Numbered from the stretch's first letter, positions 52,478 through 62,682 are shown. The stretch is DNA of 64,000 nucleotides from Mycolicibacterium sp. GF69 (GCF_003284965.1 NZ_QMEW01000004.1:62001-126000); one strand, 5' to 3'. The notes: a model not told the origin generated them from the letters alone. Program-made: numbers and translations.

Positions 52478-53704
52478 GTGGGCGACGACGCGAACCCGAT
52501 GGCGTGGTTGCCGTTTTCCATCGCCGAGGCGGCGCTGACCGGTCAGGGCGTCGACCCGGGAGGGCTTGCTCCAGCGTGGGCACACCTGCTCGAACGGTTG
52601 AGAACCGCAGGCGGTCTCGTCGCATCCAGTGACGTCAACCGCAACAGCGTCGACTACGCATCCGGGATGAGACACCTGATGGTGCTGTTGGCGGTCGGTA
52701 TCGACGAGGCGCTGCGCACCGATCCCGATCCGGTTCTGGCGGTGACCCGCACCAGCACCGACGACGTCCTGACCTGGGGTATGGAATGTCCGGATTGCCT
52801 GTACCTGCGGGCGACGCTACGGGGTGGCGAGACCTACCGGCTCTTCGGAAATCGGGGCACTGCGCGCTACGTCGGCCTGCAGACCATGAACGGAATCGTG
52901 TCCACGACCAACTGCGTGGTGGATGACCTCGAAATGGACGCGCAGGGAAACTTCGAAGTGGTGCTCTCGTCCGATGAGCACGCGGGCAACTGGATGCGGG
53001 TGGACGGCGACCATCCCACTTTGGTGGTTCGGCACTTCTTCTACGACTGGGACACCGAGAAGTCATCCTCGCTGCAGATCGAGCGCATCGGCGACGAGGT
53101 CGCACCGAAGGACCGCTCGGTCGCGGCCGATGTGGCCGTCTCGCGCCAGATCTGCGCCCTCGGCGATTTCGTACACGACAACCTCAAGTTCTTCCTCGAC
53201 TTCAACGCGGGTCCACCCGCCAACGGCTTTCTGCCCGCGATCGACCGCTCCGATATGGGCGCCGCGGCGGAGAACCGGCCGGTCATCGGGCGTTACGAGC
53301 TCGGGCCCGACGAGGCGTTGATTCTGGAAGTTGAGCCACCGCAGGGTATCTATTGGAGTTACTCCCTTGGCAATCAATGGTGGGAGACCATTCATTACGG
53401 TCGCCATCAATCCAGCCTCAATGCCCACCAGGCGACGATCGACTCCGACGGCATCCTTCGCGTCGTCGTCAGCTCAGAGGATCCCGGCATCGCGAATTGG
53501 CTTGATACGGCTGGACATAGCAACGGTGCGATGATTCTGCGGTGTGTGCGGACCGCGAGCGCGCCGACCCCGGGCGCACGGGTGGTCAAGCTGGCCGACA
53601 TCGCCTCGGAGCTGCCCGCCGGCACCGCTACGGTCAGCCCCGCCCAGCGGGCCGCCACCGTCGCTGCGCGTCGGCTCGCGGTCCACAAGAGGTTCACCGC
53701 ATGA
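52478..53704 (+). CDS. DUF1214 domain protein
   Basis: The 408-residue protein carries a DUF1214-like C-terminal domain, recognisable by EALILEVEPPQGIYWSYSLG and QWWETIHYGRHQSSLN, with an N-terminal part rich in helices. DUF1214/DUF1254 proteins are of unknown function and occur in mycobacterial lipid and steroid clusters. No signal peptide. The GTG at 52478 has CTGGAG 7 nt upstream. It is the first gene of a four-gene operon behind an AT-rich palindrome; the next gene overlaps its stop (ATGA). Confidence 0.8.
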   Translation: MGDDANPMAWLPFSIAEAALTGQGVDPGGLAPAWAHLLERLRTAGGLVASSDVNRNSVDYASGMRHLMVLLAVGIDEALRTDPDPVLAVTRTSTDDVLTWGMECPDCLYLRATLRGGETYRLFGNRGTARYVGLQTMNGIVSTTNCVVDDLEMDAQGNFEVVLSSDEHAGNWMRVDGDHPTLVVRHFFYDWDTEKSSSLQIERIGDEVAPKDRSVAADVAVSRQICALGDFVHDNLKFFLDFNAGPPANGFLPAIDRSDMGAAAENRPVIGRYELGPDEALILEVEPPQGIYWSYSLGNQWWETIHYGRHQSSLNAHQATIDSDGILRVVVSSEDPGIANWLDTAGHSNGAMILRCVRTASAPTPGARVVKLADIASELPAGTATVSPAQRAATVAARRLAVHKRFTA

Positions 53705-54846
53705 CCTTCAGCACCGACGAACTCGAAGACGGCGCACGAATCGCCACCGGACTCGACGATTTCGGCTCGCCCTACTATCGCGAAGGGCTGGAGCGCACCG
53801 TCGCTGCGCTGAACAGCGAGGCAGATCTCAACGAGATGGGCCGGGTCATCCAGCATGCGACCCTGAGCAATGCCCTCATCCAACGGTTGCGAATCATCGA
53901 TACCTACAAGCAACATCCGGAGATCGACGACGAAACCATCGACGGGCCGGTCTTCGTCATCGGGTTGCCGCGTACCGGTACGACCGCGCTGAGTCAACTG
54001 GTAGCTAATGATCCGCAATTCCGGTCGTTGCGGATGTGGGAATCCCAGGCGTGCACGCCGCCACCGGAGGCGGCGACCCAGCACGATGATCCGCGGATTG
54101 CCCAGGCGGCCGAGGGAATCGCCATGATGGACAGCATGTTTCCGCGCATGCGGACCATGATGAACTCGGAGCCGCAGGCGGCGACGGAATGCCAGGATCT
54201 GATGGGCATGAGTTTCCGCACTTTCCACTTCGACGGGGTGGTGCGGGTCCCCGGCTACCTGGCGTGGCTCATGCAGTGTGACATGCGTGAGACGTACACC
54301 TTTCACCGCCAGGTGCTCAAACTCCTGCAGTGGCATTGTCCGCCGACCCTGTGGCACCTGAAGACACCGGTTCACATGTTCTCGCTCGACGCACTCGTTG
54401 AGGCGTACCCGAACGCGAAGTTCCTATGGAGTCACCGTGACCCGGCGAAGGTACTGGCATCCGTGTGCAGCCTGATCCAGTACGTGCGCAGTTGGAGTAG
54501 TGACCGTGACGACCCGCACGAACTCGGCGTCGAGCAACTCGAGTGCTGGGCCGAAGGCGTTCGGCGCGCGACGGAGTTCCGAAAACGCTGCGGAGACAGC
54601 CGGTTCGCCGATGTGTCCTTCGCCGACCTCAACGCCGACCCGATCGGCACCCTGGAGAATAGCTACCACCGACTGGACCTGGCATTTACCGAAGAGGCAC
54701 GTCGCAGTGTGCAGCACTGGGCAGATGGACACCGGCCCGGCTCGCGCGGCGAGCATACCTACGACCTCGGCGACTATGGCCTGACGCGTGAGCAGGTGCA
54801 CGAGGCCTTCGCCGACTACCTCGCGACCTACGACGCCACCGCGTGA
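53701..54846 (+). CDS. PAPS-dependent sulfotransferase family protein
   Basis: This 381-residue protein has the 5'-phosphosulfate-binding loop GLPRTGTTAL (residues 88-97) and the 3'-phosphate motif WSHRDPAKVLASVCSL further on, with a conserved LKTPVHMF before it. These define the Sulfotransfer_3/Stf-type fold. Mycobacterial relatives sulfate lipids, sterols or glycolipids; Rv3529c, in the cholesterol-linked region of M. tuberculosis, is to my recollection a relative that also lies next to an SDR gene. The substrate here is unknown. It overlaps the DUF1214 stop and is followed by tetR with a one-base overlap. Confidence 0.88.
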   Translation: MTFSTDELEDGARIATGLDDFGSPYYREGLERTVAALNSEADLNEMGRVIQHATLSNALIQRLRIIDTYKQHPEIDDETIDGPVFVIGLPRTGTTALSQLVANDPQFRSLRMWESQACTPPPEAATQHDDPRIAQAAEGIAMMDSMFPRMRTMMNSEPQAATECQDLMGMSFRTFHFDGVVRVPGYLAWLMQCDMRETYTFHRQVLKLLQWHCPPTLWHLKTPVHMFSLDALVEAYPNAKFLWSHRDPAKVLASVCSLIQYVRSWSSDRDDPHELGVEQLECWAEGVRRATEFRKRCGDSRFADVSFADLNADPIGTLENSYHRLDLAFTEEARRSVQHWADGHRPGSRGEHTYDLGDYGLTREQVHEAFADYLATYDATA

Positions 54847-55478
54847 TGGACATCGAGTTAAGGCGTCGACGCAAGAAGCTCGATCCCGACCCCGATGTTC
54901 GTGACGCGCTGGTGAACGCCGCCACCGAGATCGCACGCGAGGAGGGAATCGCGTCGGTCAACGTGGCTCGCGTGCTCGCCCGCACCGAGCTGAGCACTAG
55001 GGCCTTCTATCGGCATTTCGCTTCGAAGGACGCGTTGGTGTCCGAGGTGTTCCTGCAAATGGCGCGGATCGAGATGCGCAGGCTGAAGCGGAAGATGGCC
55101 GCGGCATCCGGGCCGGCCGAAGCGGTGGTGGCGTGGATTGACGGACGCTTGGACCTGGCGTTCAACCCGCAGATCAGATCGGACCTGCGGAAGATGTCGC
55201 TCGAGGCGCAGACGCAGATGTTCGCGGCGCCCGACTTGGTGAGCGAAGCCTACGGTGAGATTTTGAAGCCGCTCGTCGAGCAGCTTGAGAAGGGAAGGGC
55301 CGCGGGGCTTTTCCCTGACGTCGACCCGGCCGGCGACGCATTGTCGATCCACGGTGCAATCTGGGCGAGTGTCGAACGGCAGTGGATGACCGGCGAATGC
55401 GACCGGCATGGCGTGCGCGAACAGGTCGTACGTTTCTGCATGCGCGGACTGGGTGGCGTGCAGCCACTAGAAAGGTGA
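54846..55478 (+). CDS. TetR-family transcriptional regulator
   Basis: The 210-residue regulator has an N-terminal TetR helix-turn-helix (residues about 15-62, with EIAREEGIASVNVARVLA and TRAFYRHFASKDALVSEVF) and a helical ligand-binding domain. The start may be ATG 54846 or the GTG at 54843; both overlap the sulfotransferase stop. Inside the operon it probably represses, it would create a feedback loop through the palindrome at 52422-52448. The ligand is unknown, probably an acyl or sterol-like molecule given the neighbours. Confidence 0.9.
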   Translation: MDIELRRRRKKLDPDPDVRDALVNAATEIAREEGIASVNVARVLARTELSTRAFYRHFASKDALVSEVFLQMARIEMRRLKRKMAAASGPAEAVVAWIDGRLDLAFNPQIRSDLRKMSLEAQTQMFAAPDLVSEAYGEILKPLVEQLEKGRAAGLFPDVDPAGDALSIHGAIWASVERQWMTGECDRHGVREQVVRFCMRGLGGVQPLER

Positions 55479-55482
55479 GTCG

Positions 55483-56286
55483 ATGGACTTGGGTTTAGCT
55501 GGATCGGCGGCCGTCGTCACGGGCGGAAGCAAGGGCATGGGACTGGCGATCGCCACGACGCTCGCAGAAGAGGGCGCCCGGGTCGCGGTGATGGCGAGGG
55601 GCGTCGAAGCCCTCGACGACGCGGTGGCGAAGCTTCGCCGCGCCGGCGCTCCGGATGCCGTCGGAGTCAGCGTCGACATGTCGGACGCCGAGTCGATCGC
55701 CGTCGGCTTCGAGACCGTCGCGCAGCGGTGGGGCGAACTCAACAGCCTGGTCCACACGATCGGGCCGGGCGACGGGTATTTCGAGGACATGGACGACGCG
55801 CAATGGGAGGCGACGTTCGCTCTCGGCACGATGTCGGCGGTGCGGTCCATTCGGGCTGCGCTACCCGCCCTGCGGGCCGCAGAGTGGGCAAGGATCGTGA
55901 CGTTGTCGGCGCATTCGATCCAGCGACAGAACCCACGGATCGTCGCTTATACGGCGTCGAAGGCAGCGCTGAGTAGCGTTACCAAGAACCTGTCGAAAAG
56001 CCTTGCCAAAGACGGAATTCTGGTCAACTGCGTATGCCCCGGCACCATCGTCACGGCCAGCTTCACCGAAGTGCTCAAGGATATCCTGGCAGCCGACGGG
56101 CTCGACGCCACCGATCCCACTGACGTGATGACTTGGATCGACGACAACTTCCACCAGCCATGCGACCTCGGCCGCGCCGGACTACCCGAGGAGATCGCGT
56201 CGATCGTGGCCTATCTGGCGTCAAGGCGCAATGGCTATGTCACCGGAGCGACCGTCAACGTCGACGGCGGATCCGACTTCGTCTGA
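55483..56286 (+). CDS. Short-chain dehydrogenase/reductase
   Basis: The 267-residue SDR has the cofactor motif TGGSKGMG (residues 13-20) and the catalytic Tyr/Lys in YTASKAALS, with the catalytic Ser in LSAHSIQ about 13 residues earlier. The C-terminus has the usual GRAGLPEEIASIVAYLASRRNGYVTGATVNVDGG. The classic SDR fold suggests oxidation or reduction of a hydroxyl, most likely on the same molecule as the sulfotransferase. It is 4 nt after tetR and is the last gene of the operon; a hairpin follows. Confidence 0.93.
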   Translation: MDLGLAGSAAVVTGGSKGMGLAIATTLAEEGARVAVMARGVEALDDAVAKLRRAGAPDAVGVSVDMSDAESIAVGFETVAQRWGELNSLVHTIGPGDGYFEDMDDAQWEATFALGTMSAVRSIRAALPALRAAEWARIVTLSAHSIQRQNPRIVAYTASKAALSSVTKNLSKSLAKDGILVNCVCPGTIVTASFTEVLKDILAADGLDATDPTDVMTWIDDNFHQPCDLGRAGLPEEIASIVAYLASRRNGYVTGATVNVDGGSDFV

Positions 56287-56291
56287 GCTGC

Positions 56292-56320
56292 CCGGTCGGC
56301 CCTAGAGGCCGGTAGACCGG
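56292..56320. terminator. Hairpin between convergent SDR and coiled-coil genes
   Basis: CCGGTC (56292-56297) and GACCGG (56315-56320) are inverted, and an inner CGGCC/GGCCG stem around CTAGA lies between them. It covers the stop of the minus-strand gene and follows the SDR stop, a likely bidirectional terminator without clear T-runs. Confidence 0.35.
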
Positions 56321-56673
56321 CGCACCTTGTTCACGGCTCCTCGCACCACCTGCTCGGTCGCGGCCAGCGGGGAGATCACCGACTCGCCCAGGCCGACGAT
56401 GCGTTCCACCCGCTCGACGATGCCCTCCATGCGGTCCACCACCCCGTGGAGGCGGGGGGCAAGCTCATTGATCTGATTGATTGTCTCGTTGAACCGCTCC
56501 AGAGTGGTGTCCAGGTTGGCGGTGGAACTGTTGAGGTCCTCCAGAGTCTCGCTCAGGCCCTCCAGGATCGTGTCGACTTGCTCGACTGTCACGTCGGCGT
56601 TGAGTGCAGCCTGCGCAAGCTTCCTGATTCGTTCCGGACCCGTGCGTACCGGCCTGCCACTCTTGTCTGCCAT
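56302..56673 (-). CDS. Coiled-coil protein of unknown function
   Basis: From the ATG at 56673 the 123-residue protein starts MADKSGRPVRTGPERIRKLAQ. It is almost all helix, with heptads in VDTILEGLSETLEDLNSSTANL and NQINELAPRLHGVVDRMEGIVERVERIV, so a coiled coil of about 70 residues. The basic C-terminus ends RGAVNKVRRSTGL. No membrane segment and no recognised family. A longer frame upstream is open but lacks support; CATACT 7 nt upstream fits the leaderless pattern. Confidence 0.7.
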   Translation of the reverse strand: MADKSGRPVRTGPERIRKLAQAALNADVTVEQVDTILEGLSETLEDLNSSTANLDTTLERFNETINQINELAPRLHGVVDRMEGIVERVERIVGLGESVISPLAATEQVVRGAVNKVRRSTGL

Positions 56674-56680
56674 GACCGAC

Positions 56681-56686
56681 AGTATG
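56681..56686 (-). promoter_or_regulatory. Possible -10 of the coiled-coil gene
   Basis: On the minus strand CATACT (near TANNNT) is followed by 7 nt and the ATG at 56673. Confidence 0.3.
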
Positions 56687-56886
56687 ACGGCAGCCGTGGA
56701 ACCATCGGGCGGAACCCGTCGTCTGAATAAGTATGGGCCAACCCGAAACCACGTCTCGGCAGTGCACGGCGGATCCACGCAGCATCAGGCTGGGCTCGGA
56801 TTCCTCAACGCGAAGTGCCGACTACGACGCGGGCTTCCGCGCCGGCCGAGGCGAGGATTCCCCTACAACGCTCGGCTGATCGTTTC

Positions 56887-58320
56887 TCAGAACGGGGGCG
56901 GTTCATCGTCTCTGGCGATGCGTTCCGCCAGCAGGAGTTGCTTACGGGCGATCCGCGCGGCGTTGTGTTGTCGTTCCAGGGCGATGCGATAGGCCTTGTC
57001 CTCGGCGCGGGTGCGTTTGCGGATCGGCATCATCGCTCCGCGCTGGGGGTCGTACGGTCCACTCGACGGCGCTACGTCGATATCGCCCGTCGGCTGGCCC
57101 AACTGGTTGAAGAACTCAGTGCCTCCGGGCACGGTGGTGTACATCTGCCCGCTGGGCGCGCGCCAAATTACGGTGCCATCGGGCTGCTGCGAGTCACTCC
57201 ACCCGTTGGTACCGGTCCAGAAAGTCTTCAGCAGATGATGAAACACGCACAGCAGCTTGAGATTTGACGGATGTGTGGGCCCCAGCGGGTAGGGGATCGT
57301 GTGGTCGATCTGGCACGCCGTCGCGGGTACATCGCAACCCGGAAAGCGGCACGTCAGATCGCGGACTCGGATGAACCGCGCCAACGCCGCTGAAGGCCGA
57401 TAGCCCTGCTCGGCACACGGCTCCGGCACGGTGACCGGACGCAAGCGAGCATTGGTGACCATGTCGCGCAGCATGGCGGCCGGTACCGCACCGAACCCCG
57501 GCAGATATCCCGGGTTGTCCGACCGGCCCTCGATCGTGGACTGTTCGGCGATCACTTCGATGACGAGCTGGGCCAGGGGCTTCTCCGAGGTCCCGCTGGG
57601 GCAGTCCTGGGCGCCGCAACCGCACTCGAGGCGTAGCTGACCCGCGGCCATGGCGATCAACGCGTCGGCGCGGCGCTGACTGGCCGTGCGCGGATCCTCG
57701 CGGCACACCGTCGCGGCGATCTCGTCGAGACGGGTATCGAAGGCGACGCCGTCGGTGAAGGCCAGTTTGGCCCAGACGCCGACCATGCCCGGGCTGATCG
57801 GACCGACTTCGACGTAGCGGTCGTCGGTCGGCGGCTTGGGCTCGCGAACCCCGGCCGGGTCGTACTTCTCCACCCACATGTCGATGCGCTCGTGAAGTTT
57901 GGGTCCCGACATTTTCATCCACTTCGGCGCCTGCTGCGCGAACGCCGCGTCGAGCCGCGCGAGCGCGTCGTCGCCGTTCACGTTCCGGCTGCGGTTGACG
58001 AGCGCGACCATCATCCGGAAATCGATAGCCCCGGCGGCAAACACCTCGGCCACCTTCGGAAAGCGCTCACGCAGGTCGATCGCCAAGCCCAACCGGCCCG
58101 CCGCTCGACCACGGCTGATGTTCAGTGCTGCGGAAAGCTCGGACACCACATTGGCGTGGCCGTCGATGGCCCACTCGATCCGGTCGGTCTCGTCTTCGGG
58201 GGCGCGGCGCGCGTACAACTCGCCGATCGCGATGAGCTCGCGACCGCAGGCCGCGCTCTGTTCGCGCGAAGCGGCCGCGATGGCCTCAACCACCGCGGCA
58301 TCGCCAACCGTATCGAACAT
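56887..58320 (-). CDS. 13E12-repeat family protein: DUF222 plus HNH endonuclease domain
   Basis: The 477-residue protein has an N-terminal DUF222 helical region (from about residue 20, with SAALNISRGRAAGRLGLAIDLRERFPKV) and a C-terminal HNH nuclease domain: CRFPGCDVPATACQIDHTIPY, then NLKLLCVFHHLLKT. 13E12 proteins are a multicopy family in mycobacteria and other actinobacteria, sometimes linked with mobile DNA, of unknown role. The ATG at 58320 lies 7 nt after TAGTAT. Its neighbours are core genes, and no inverted or target-site repeats mark the ends. A zinc-binding CGCGAQDC group sits in the middle. Confidence 0.92.
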   Translation of the reverse strand: MFDTVGDAAVVEAIAAASREQSAACGRELIAIGELYARRAPEDETDRIEWAIDGHANVVSELSAALNISRGRAAGRLGLAIDLRERFPKVAEVFAAGAIDFRMMVALVNRSRNVNGDDALARLDAAFAQQAPKWMKMSGPKLHERIDMWVEKYDPAGVREPKPPTDDRYVEVGPISPGMVGVWAKLAFTDGVAFDTRLDEIAATVCREDPRTASQRRADALIAMAAGQLRLECGCGAQDCPSGTSEKPLAQLVIEVIAEQSTIEGRSDNPGYLPGFGAVPAAMLRDMVTNARLRPVTVPEPCAEQGYRPSAALARFIRVRDLTCRFPGCDVPATACQIDHTIPYPLGPTHPSNLKLLCVFHHLLKTFWTGTNGWSDSQQPDGTVIWRAPSGQMYTTVPGGTEFFNQLGQPTGDIDVAPSSGPYDPQRGAMMPIRKRTRAEDKAYRIALERQHNAARIARKQLLLAERIARDDEPPPF

Positions 58321-58327
58321 GCGTTCG

Positions 58328-58333
58328 ATACTA
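58328..58333 (-). promoter_or_regulatory. -10 element of the 13E12 gene (leaderless)
   Basis: On the minus strand TAGTAT is followed by 7 nt and the ATG at 58320. Confidence 0.5.
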
Positions 58334-58375
58334 CTCGGAGGCACTGACACGGGCCGAAACTCAAGCTCCGTCGGT

Positions 58376-59113
58376 TCAGAGCTTGCTTGCGGCGGCCTCG
58401 TCGAGCAGCCACACGGTCGCCTCGCGGCCCACTGCACCTGCCGCGGGCCAGTCGTCGGCGTCCGCGCCGCCCACCGCCGCAGCCACCGCCTCGGCTTTAC
58501 CTTCGCCCGAGACGACCAGCCACACCTCACGTGACCGCCGAACCGCCGGCAGTGTCAATGTGATTCGGCGCGGCGGCGGCTTGGGGGAGTCCTCGACCCC
58601 GACCACCAGACGCTCGGTCTCGCGCACCGCGGCCGTATGGGGGAAAAGCGAGTTGACATGCCCTTCGGGGCCCATCCCCAGTAGGTGCACGTCAAAGTCC
58701 GGAGCGGGATCACCGGCTGCGGAATTGGCGGCCAGTACCCGTTCGTAGTCGGCAGCGGCAGCGCCGAGATCGTCGCCGAACTCCGCACCGCTTGCGGCCA
58801 TCGCGTGCACGTTCTCGGCCGGGATACCCACGTGATCCAGCAGAGCCTCGCGGGCCTGCTTGTCGTTGCGCTCGTCATCGTCGGCCGGTACGAAACGGTC
58901 GTCGCCCCAGTAGAGGTGCACCTTCGCCCAGTCGATGCCGGCGCCTTTCTCGCCAACGCGTCGCAGCAGCCCGATTCCGGTCCCGCCGCCGGTCAGCACG
59001 ATGTGCGCCGACCCTCGCTTGTCGACGGCTTCGACGATCGCGGTGACAAGCCGGTCGCCTGCAGCCGCCACCAAGGTGGCCGTATCCGGGTAGCGCTCGA
59101 CGATCGTGCTCAC
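58376..59113 (-). CDS. pgl: 6-phosphogluconolactonase
   Basis: The 245-residue enzyme hydrolyses 6-phosphogluconolactone, the second oxidative pentose phosphate step. Conserved parts are [28 protein letters not shown], and [18 protein letters not shown]. The GTG at 59113 overlaps the opcA stop (GTGA); the longer frame upstream lies over opcA. Older M. tuberculosis annotation calls it devB. It is the last gene of the tkt-tal-zwf-opcA-pgl operon. Confidence 0.95.
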   Translation of the reverse strand: MSTIVERYPDTATLVAAAGDRLVTAIVEAVDKRGSAHIVLTGGGTGIGLLRRVGEKGAGIDWAKVHLYWGDDRFVPADDDERNDKQAREALLDHVGIPAENVHAMAASGAEFGDDLGAAAADYERVLAANSAAGDPAPDFDVHLLGMGPEGHVNSLFPHTAAVRETERLVVGVEDSPKPPPRRITLTLPAVRRSREVWLVVSGEGKAEAVAAAVGGADADDWPAAGAVGREATVWLLDEAAASKL

Positions 59114-60021
59114 GCGTACTGCACCTTCTCGATTCCGTGTAGGGCTTCGTGGTAGATCTCGTCTGGATCGAGCCTGCGTAGGTCCTCGGCCAGACACTCC
59201 TTGGTCTCCCTGCGTGCCAACGGAATCCGCGCCTCGGGCCTGCTGGTGCGGCTCAGCGTAGCGGTCACGCCGGTCTGGGGCCGCCGCAGCGTGATCGTCT
59301 CACCGCCGCGGACCAGCTCCACTTTGAGTTCACCGACCTCCCGATGCACCGGTCCGTCGATCCGAGCTGCCAGCCAGCCCGCGAGCACGTCGAGCGACGG
59401 TTCGTCTCGAAGACCGGACACCACTGCGGACGCGATCGGCTCGTGCGGTTCCTGATCGACCGCTGCCGCGAGCAGGGCGCGCCAATACGTGATGCGTGCC
59501 CAGCAGAGGTCGGTGTCGCCGGCGGTATAGCCGCCAAGTCGTCCCTTGATCGCTGCCAGCGGATCCGAGCACTGTGTCGCGTTGGTTATCCGCCGAATCG
59601 CCAACCGGCCCAACGGGTCTTTGGCAGGTACTTCCGGACCGCCGGTCGGCCACCACGCCACCACCGGGGTGTCCGGCAGGAGGAACGGCAGCACCACGGC
59701 GCTGGCGTGTCCGGCCAGTGCGCCGTGCAGGCGCAGCGCGACGATCTCCCCGGCACCGGCATCCCCGCCGACCCGTAGTTGCGCATCCAACCGGGCGTCT
59801 GCGGCGTCTCGATCGTCGGGCACCACGACGATCACTCGGCAGGGGTGCTCACGGCTGGCGAAATTGGCTGCCTCGATGGAATCTTCCAGGAACGCATCCG
59901 AATCCAGCGAAATCACCAGGGTCAGCACCCGGCTCAGCGTGATCGCCCCGCCCTCCTCGCGCAGACCGGTGATCTTCTTGTTGATGTCGTTGGTGGTGGT
60001 GTCCGGCAGGTCGACGATCAT
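59110..60021 (-). CDS. opcA: OpcA, glucose-6-phosphate dehydrogenase assembly protein
   Basis: The 303-residue OpcA is an allosteric activator or assembly factor for glucose-6-phosphate dehydrogenase, known from cyanobacteria and corynebacteria. Segments such as [30 protein letters not shown], and [18 protein letters not shown] are characteristic. It is placed directly after zwf (19-nt gap) and overlaps pgl, the standard actinobacterial order. Confidence 0.94.
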   Translation of the reverse strand: MIVDLPDTTTNDINKKITGLREEGGAITLSRVLTLVISLDSDAFLEDSIEAANFASREHPCRVIVVVPDDRDAADARLDAQLRVGGDAGAGEIVALRLHGALAGHASAVVLPFLLPDTPVVAWWPTGGPEVPAKDPLGRLAIRRITNATQCSDPLAAIKGRLGGYTAGDTDLCWARITYWRALLAAAVDQEPHEPIASAVVSGLRDEPSLDVLAGWLAARIDGPVHREVGELKVELVRGGETITLRRPQTGVTATLSRTSRPEARIPLARRETKECLAEDLRRLDPDEIYHEALHGIEKVQYA

Positions 60022-60040
60022 TGCTCGACTCCTTCGCGAG

Positions 60041-61567
60041 TCACGGCCGCCTCCATTCCCGGCCCATACGATGCAGCATCTCGTCTGCCGACGCCGGACC
60101 CCAGGTGCCCGATTCGTAGGCTTCGGGTTTACCGTGCGCCGCCCAGTGCTCGATCACCGGATCGAGTATCTCCCAGGACAATTCGACCTCCCGGTTCACC
60201 GGGAACAGCGACGGTTCACCGAACAGCACGTCGAGGATCAGCCGCTCGTAGGCTTCGGGGGAGTCCTCGGCGAATGCCGAGCCATAGGAGAAGTCCATGT
60301 TCACGTCGCGGACCTCCATCGCACTGCCCGGCACCTTCGACCCGAACCGGATCGTGATCCCCTCGTCGGGCTGAACCCGGATCACCAACGCGTTCTGGCC
60401 GAGTTCCTCGGTCATCGTCTTGTCGAACGGCAGGTGCGGTGCCCGCTTGAAGATCAGTGCGATTTCGGTCACCCTGCGGCCCAGGCGTTTTCCGGTACGC
60501 AGGAAGAACGGCACACCGGCCCAGCGTCGAGTGTCGACCTCCAGCGCGATGGCCGCATAGGTCTCGGTCTTCGAATCCTTGGAGAAGCCCTCCTCCTCGA
60601 GCAGGCCGACCACTTTCTGGCTGCCCTGCCAGCCCGCCGCGTACTGGCCGCGGGCGGTGGTCTCATCGAGAGGCTGCATCGGACGGGTGGCCGAAAACAC
60701 CTTGATCTTCTCGATCTGCAGTTCCTTGGGGCCGAAGCTGACCGGCTCCTCCATTGCCGTCAAGGCCAACAGCTGCAGCAGGTGGTTCTGGATGACGTCG
60801 CGCGCGGCGCCGACGCCGTCGTAATAACCTGCGCGACCGCCGAGTCCGATGTCCTCGGCCATGGTGATCTGCACGCTGTCGACGTAGTTGTTGTTCCACA
60901 CCGGTTCGTACAGTTCGTTGGCGAACCTCAGAGCCAGGATGTTCTGGACGGTCTCTTTACCGAGGTAGTGGTCGATGCGGAACACCGACTCCTCGGGGAA
61001 CACGCTGTTGACGACCTCGTTGAGTTCCTGTGCGCTCGCGAGGTCGTGGCCGAACGGCTTTTCGATGACGACGCGACTCCAGCGACCCTCCTGCGGGTTG
61101 GCGAGACCAGATTTGTGCAGCTGCTCGCAGACCTGTTGGAAGGCCTTGGGCGGAATGGACAGATAGAACGCGTGGTTGCCGCCCGTTCCGCGTTCGGCAT
61201 CGAGTTTCTCCAGTGTTTCGGCGAGTCGTCCGAAGGCCGCATCGTCATCGAAAGTGCCTTGTACGAAGCGGAAGCCCTCGGCGAGCCGGTCCCAGACCTC
61301 TTGGCGGAACTGTGTCCGCGCGTGCTTCTTGACCGCCTCGTAGACGACCTGGCCGAAATCCTCGTCCGCCCAGTCGCGTCGGGCGAATCCGATCAGCGAG
61401 AACGACGCGGGCAGCAGGCCGCGATTGGCGAGGTCGTAGATCGCGGGCATGAGCTTTTTGCGCGACAGGTCACCGGTGACCCCGAAAATCACGACCCCGC
61501 ATGGCCCCGCGATCCGGGGCATCCGCTTGTCGCGCTTGTCGCGCAGCGGATTGACCCATCCGGTCAT
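60041..61567 (-). CDS. zwf: Glucose-6-phosphate 1-dehydrogenase
   Basis: The 508-residue enzyme oxidises glucose 6-phosphate with NADP, opening the pentose phosphate route. The coenzyme fold begins [20 protein letters not shown], and the active site is [13 protein letters not shown] with the catalytic His. I chose the ATG at 61567 ([15 protein letters not shown]), which overlaps the tal stop (ATGA) and matches the length of M. tuberculosis zwf2; the longer frame lies over tal. OpcA follows. Confidence 0.97.
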   Translation of the reverse strand: MTGWVNPLRDKRDKRMPRIAGPCGVVIFGVTGDLSRKKLMPAIYDLANRGLLPASFSLIGFARRDWADEDFGQVVYEAVKKHARTQFRQEVWDRLAEGFRFVQGTFDDDAAFGRLAETLEKLDAERGTGGNHAFYLSIPPKAFQQVCEQLHKSGLANPQEGRWSRVVIEKPFGHDLASAQELNEVVNSVFPEESVFRIDHYLGKETVQNILALRFANELYEPVWNNNYVDSVQITMAEDIGLGGRAGYYDGVGAARDVIQNHLLQLLALTAMEEPVSFGPKELQIEKIKVFSATRPMQPLDETTARGQYAAGWQGSQKVVGLLEEEGFSKDSKTETYAAIALEVDTRRWAGVPFFLRTGKRLGRRVTEIALIFKRAPHLPFDKTMTEELGQNALVIRVQPDEGITIRFGSKVPGSAMEVRDVNMDFSYGSAFAEDSPEAYERLILDVLFGEPSLFPVNREVELSWEILDPVIEHWAAHGKPEAYESGTWGPASADEMLHRMGREWRRP

Positions 61568-62682
61568 TTCGTCGCGGCGCTGAGCTGATCCTGCGTCGCC
61601 TCGAGCAACTCGAGCCACGACTTCTCGAACTTCTCCACACCCTCGTCCTCGAGCAGCCGGAACACGTCGGGCAAGTCGACGCCGACGGTGGACAGCTCGT
61701 CGAACAGGGCCTGCGATTCGTCGGCAGTGCCGGTCACGGTGTCGCCGGTGATCACGCCGTGCTCGGCGACCGCGTCGATAGTCTTCTCCGGCATGGTGTT
61801 CACCGTGTGGGGTGCGACCAACTCGGTGACGTACAAGGTGTCCGAGTACTCCGGGTTCTTCACGCCGGTGGACGCCCACAGCGGACGCTGTACGCGCGCG
61901 CCGTCGCTCTTGAGGGCTTCGTACCGTTTGCCGCCGACGAACACCTCCTCGTAGGCGGCGTAGGCGAGCCGGGCGTTGGCCACCCCGGCCTTGCCGCGCA
62001 ATCGCAGCGCATCCTCGGAGCCGATCTTCTCGAGTCGCTTGTCGATCTCGGTGTCCACCCGGGACACGAAGAACGAAGCGACCGAATGGATCTTGGACAG
62101 GTCGTGGCCGGCCTCTTTGGCCTTCTCCAGGCCCGCGAGATAGGCGTCCATCACGAGCCGATGTCGTTCGACGGAGAAAATCAGGGTGACGTTGACCGAG
62201 ATGCCTTCGGCGATCACGGCGGTGATCGCGGGCAGGCCCGCCATCGTCGCGGGGATCTTGATCAGCAGGTTCGGCCGGTCGACGATCTTCCACAGCTCGA
62301 TCGCCTGCAGGATGGTCTTGTCGGTGTCGTGTGCCAGCCGCGGATCGACCTCAATGGACACCCGCCCGTCGACGCCGTCGGAGAGCTCGTGCTGTTTGGC
62401 CAGCACATCGCAGGCGTTGCGGACGTCGTCGGTGGTGACGGTGCGGATCGTGGCGTCCACGTCGGCGCCCCGTTCGGCCAGCTCCTTGACCTGACCGTCG
62501 TAGGCGTGGCCTTTGGACAGCGCGGCCTGGAAGATGGACGGGTTCGTGGTTACTCCGACGACACTGCGGGTATCGATAAGCTCCTGCAGGTTGCCGGTCT
62601 GTAGCCGGTCGCGGGACAGATCGTCGAGCCACACCGACACGCCGGCGTCGGACAACGCCGCGAGATTCGGATTCTGGGCCAT
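61564..62682 (-). CDS. tal: Transaldolase
   Basis: The 372-residue enzyme moves dihydroxyacetone units in the non-oxidative pentose phosphate pathway. The Schiff-base Lys is Lys142 in [26 protein letters not shown] is the conserved N-terminal segment. It is the longer actinobacterial transaldolase form. Its ATG has GAAGG in front, and the gene starts 21 nt after the tkt stop. Confidence 0.97.
   Translation of the reverse strand: MAQNPNLAALSDAGVSVWLDDLSRDRLQTGNLQELIDTRSVVGVTTNPSIFQAALSKGHAYDGQVKELAERGADVDATIRTVTTDDVRNACDVLAKQHELSDGVDGRVSIEVDPRLAHDTDKTILQAIELWKIVDRPNLLIKIPATMAGLPAITAVIAEGISVNVTLIFSVERHRLVMDAYLAGLEKAKEAGHDLSKIHSVASFFVSRVDTEIDKRLEKIGSEDALRLRGKAGVANARLAYAAYEEVFVGGKRYEALKSDGARVQRPLWASTGVKNPEYSDTLYVTELVAPHTVNTMPEKTIDAVAEHGVITGDTVTGTADESQALFDELSTVGVDLPDVFRLLEDEGVEKFEKSWLELLEATQDQLSAATK

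Noticed and set aside
56674..56886. A tRNA or small RNA gene in the gap before the 13E12 gene
   Set aside because: No cloverleaf, T-loop GTTCRANYC or CCA end could be found on either strand.
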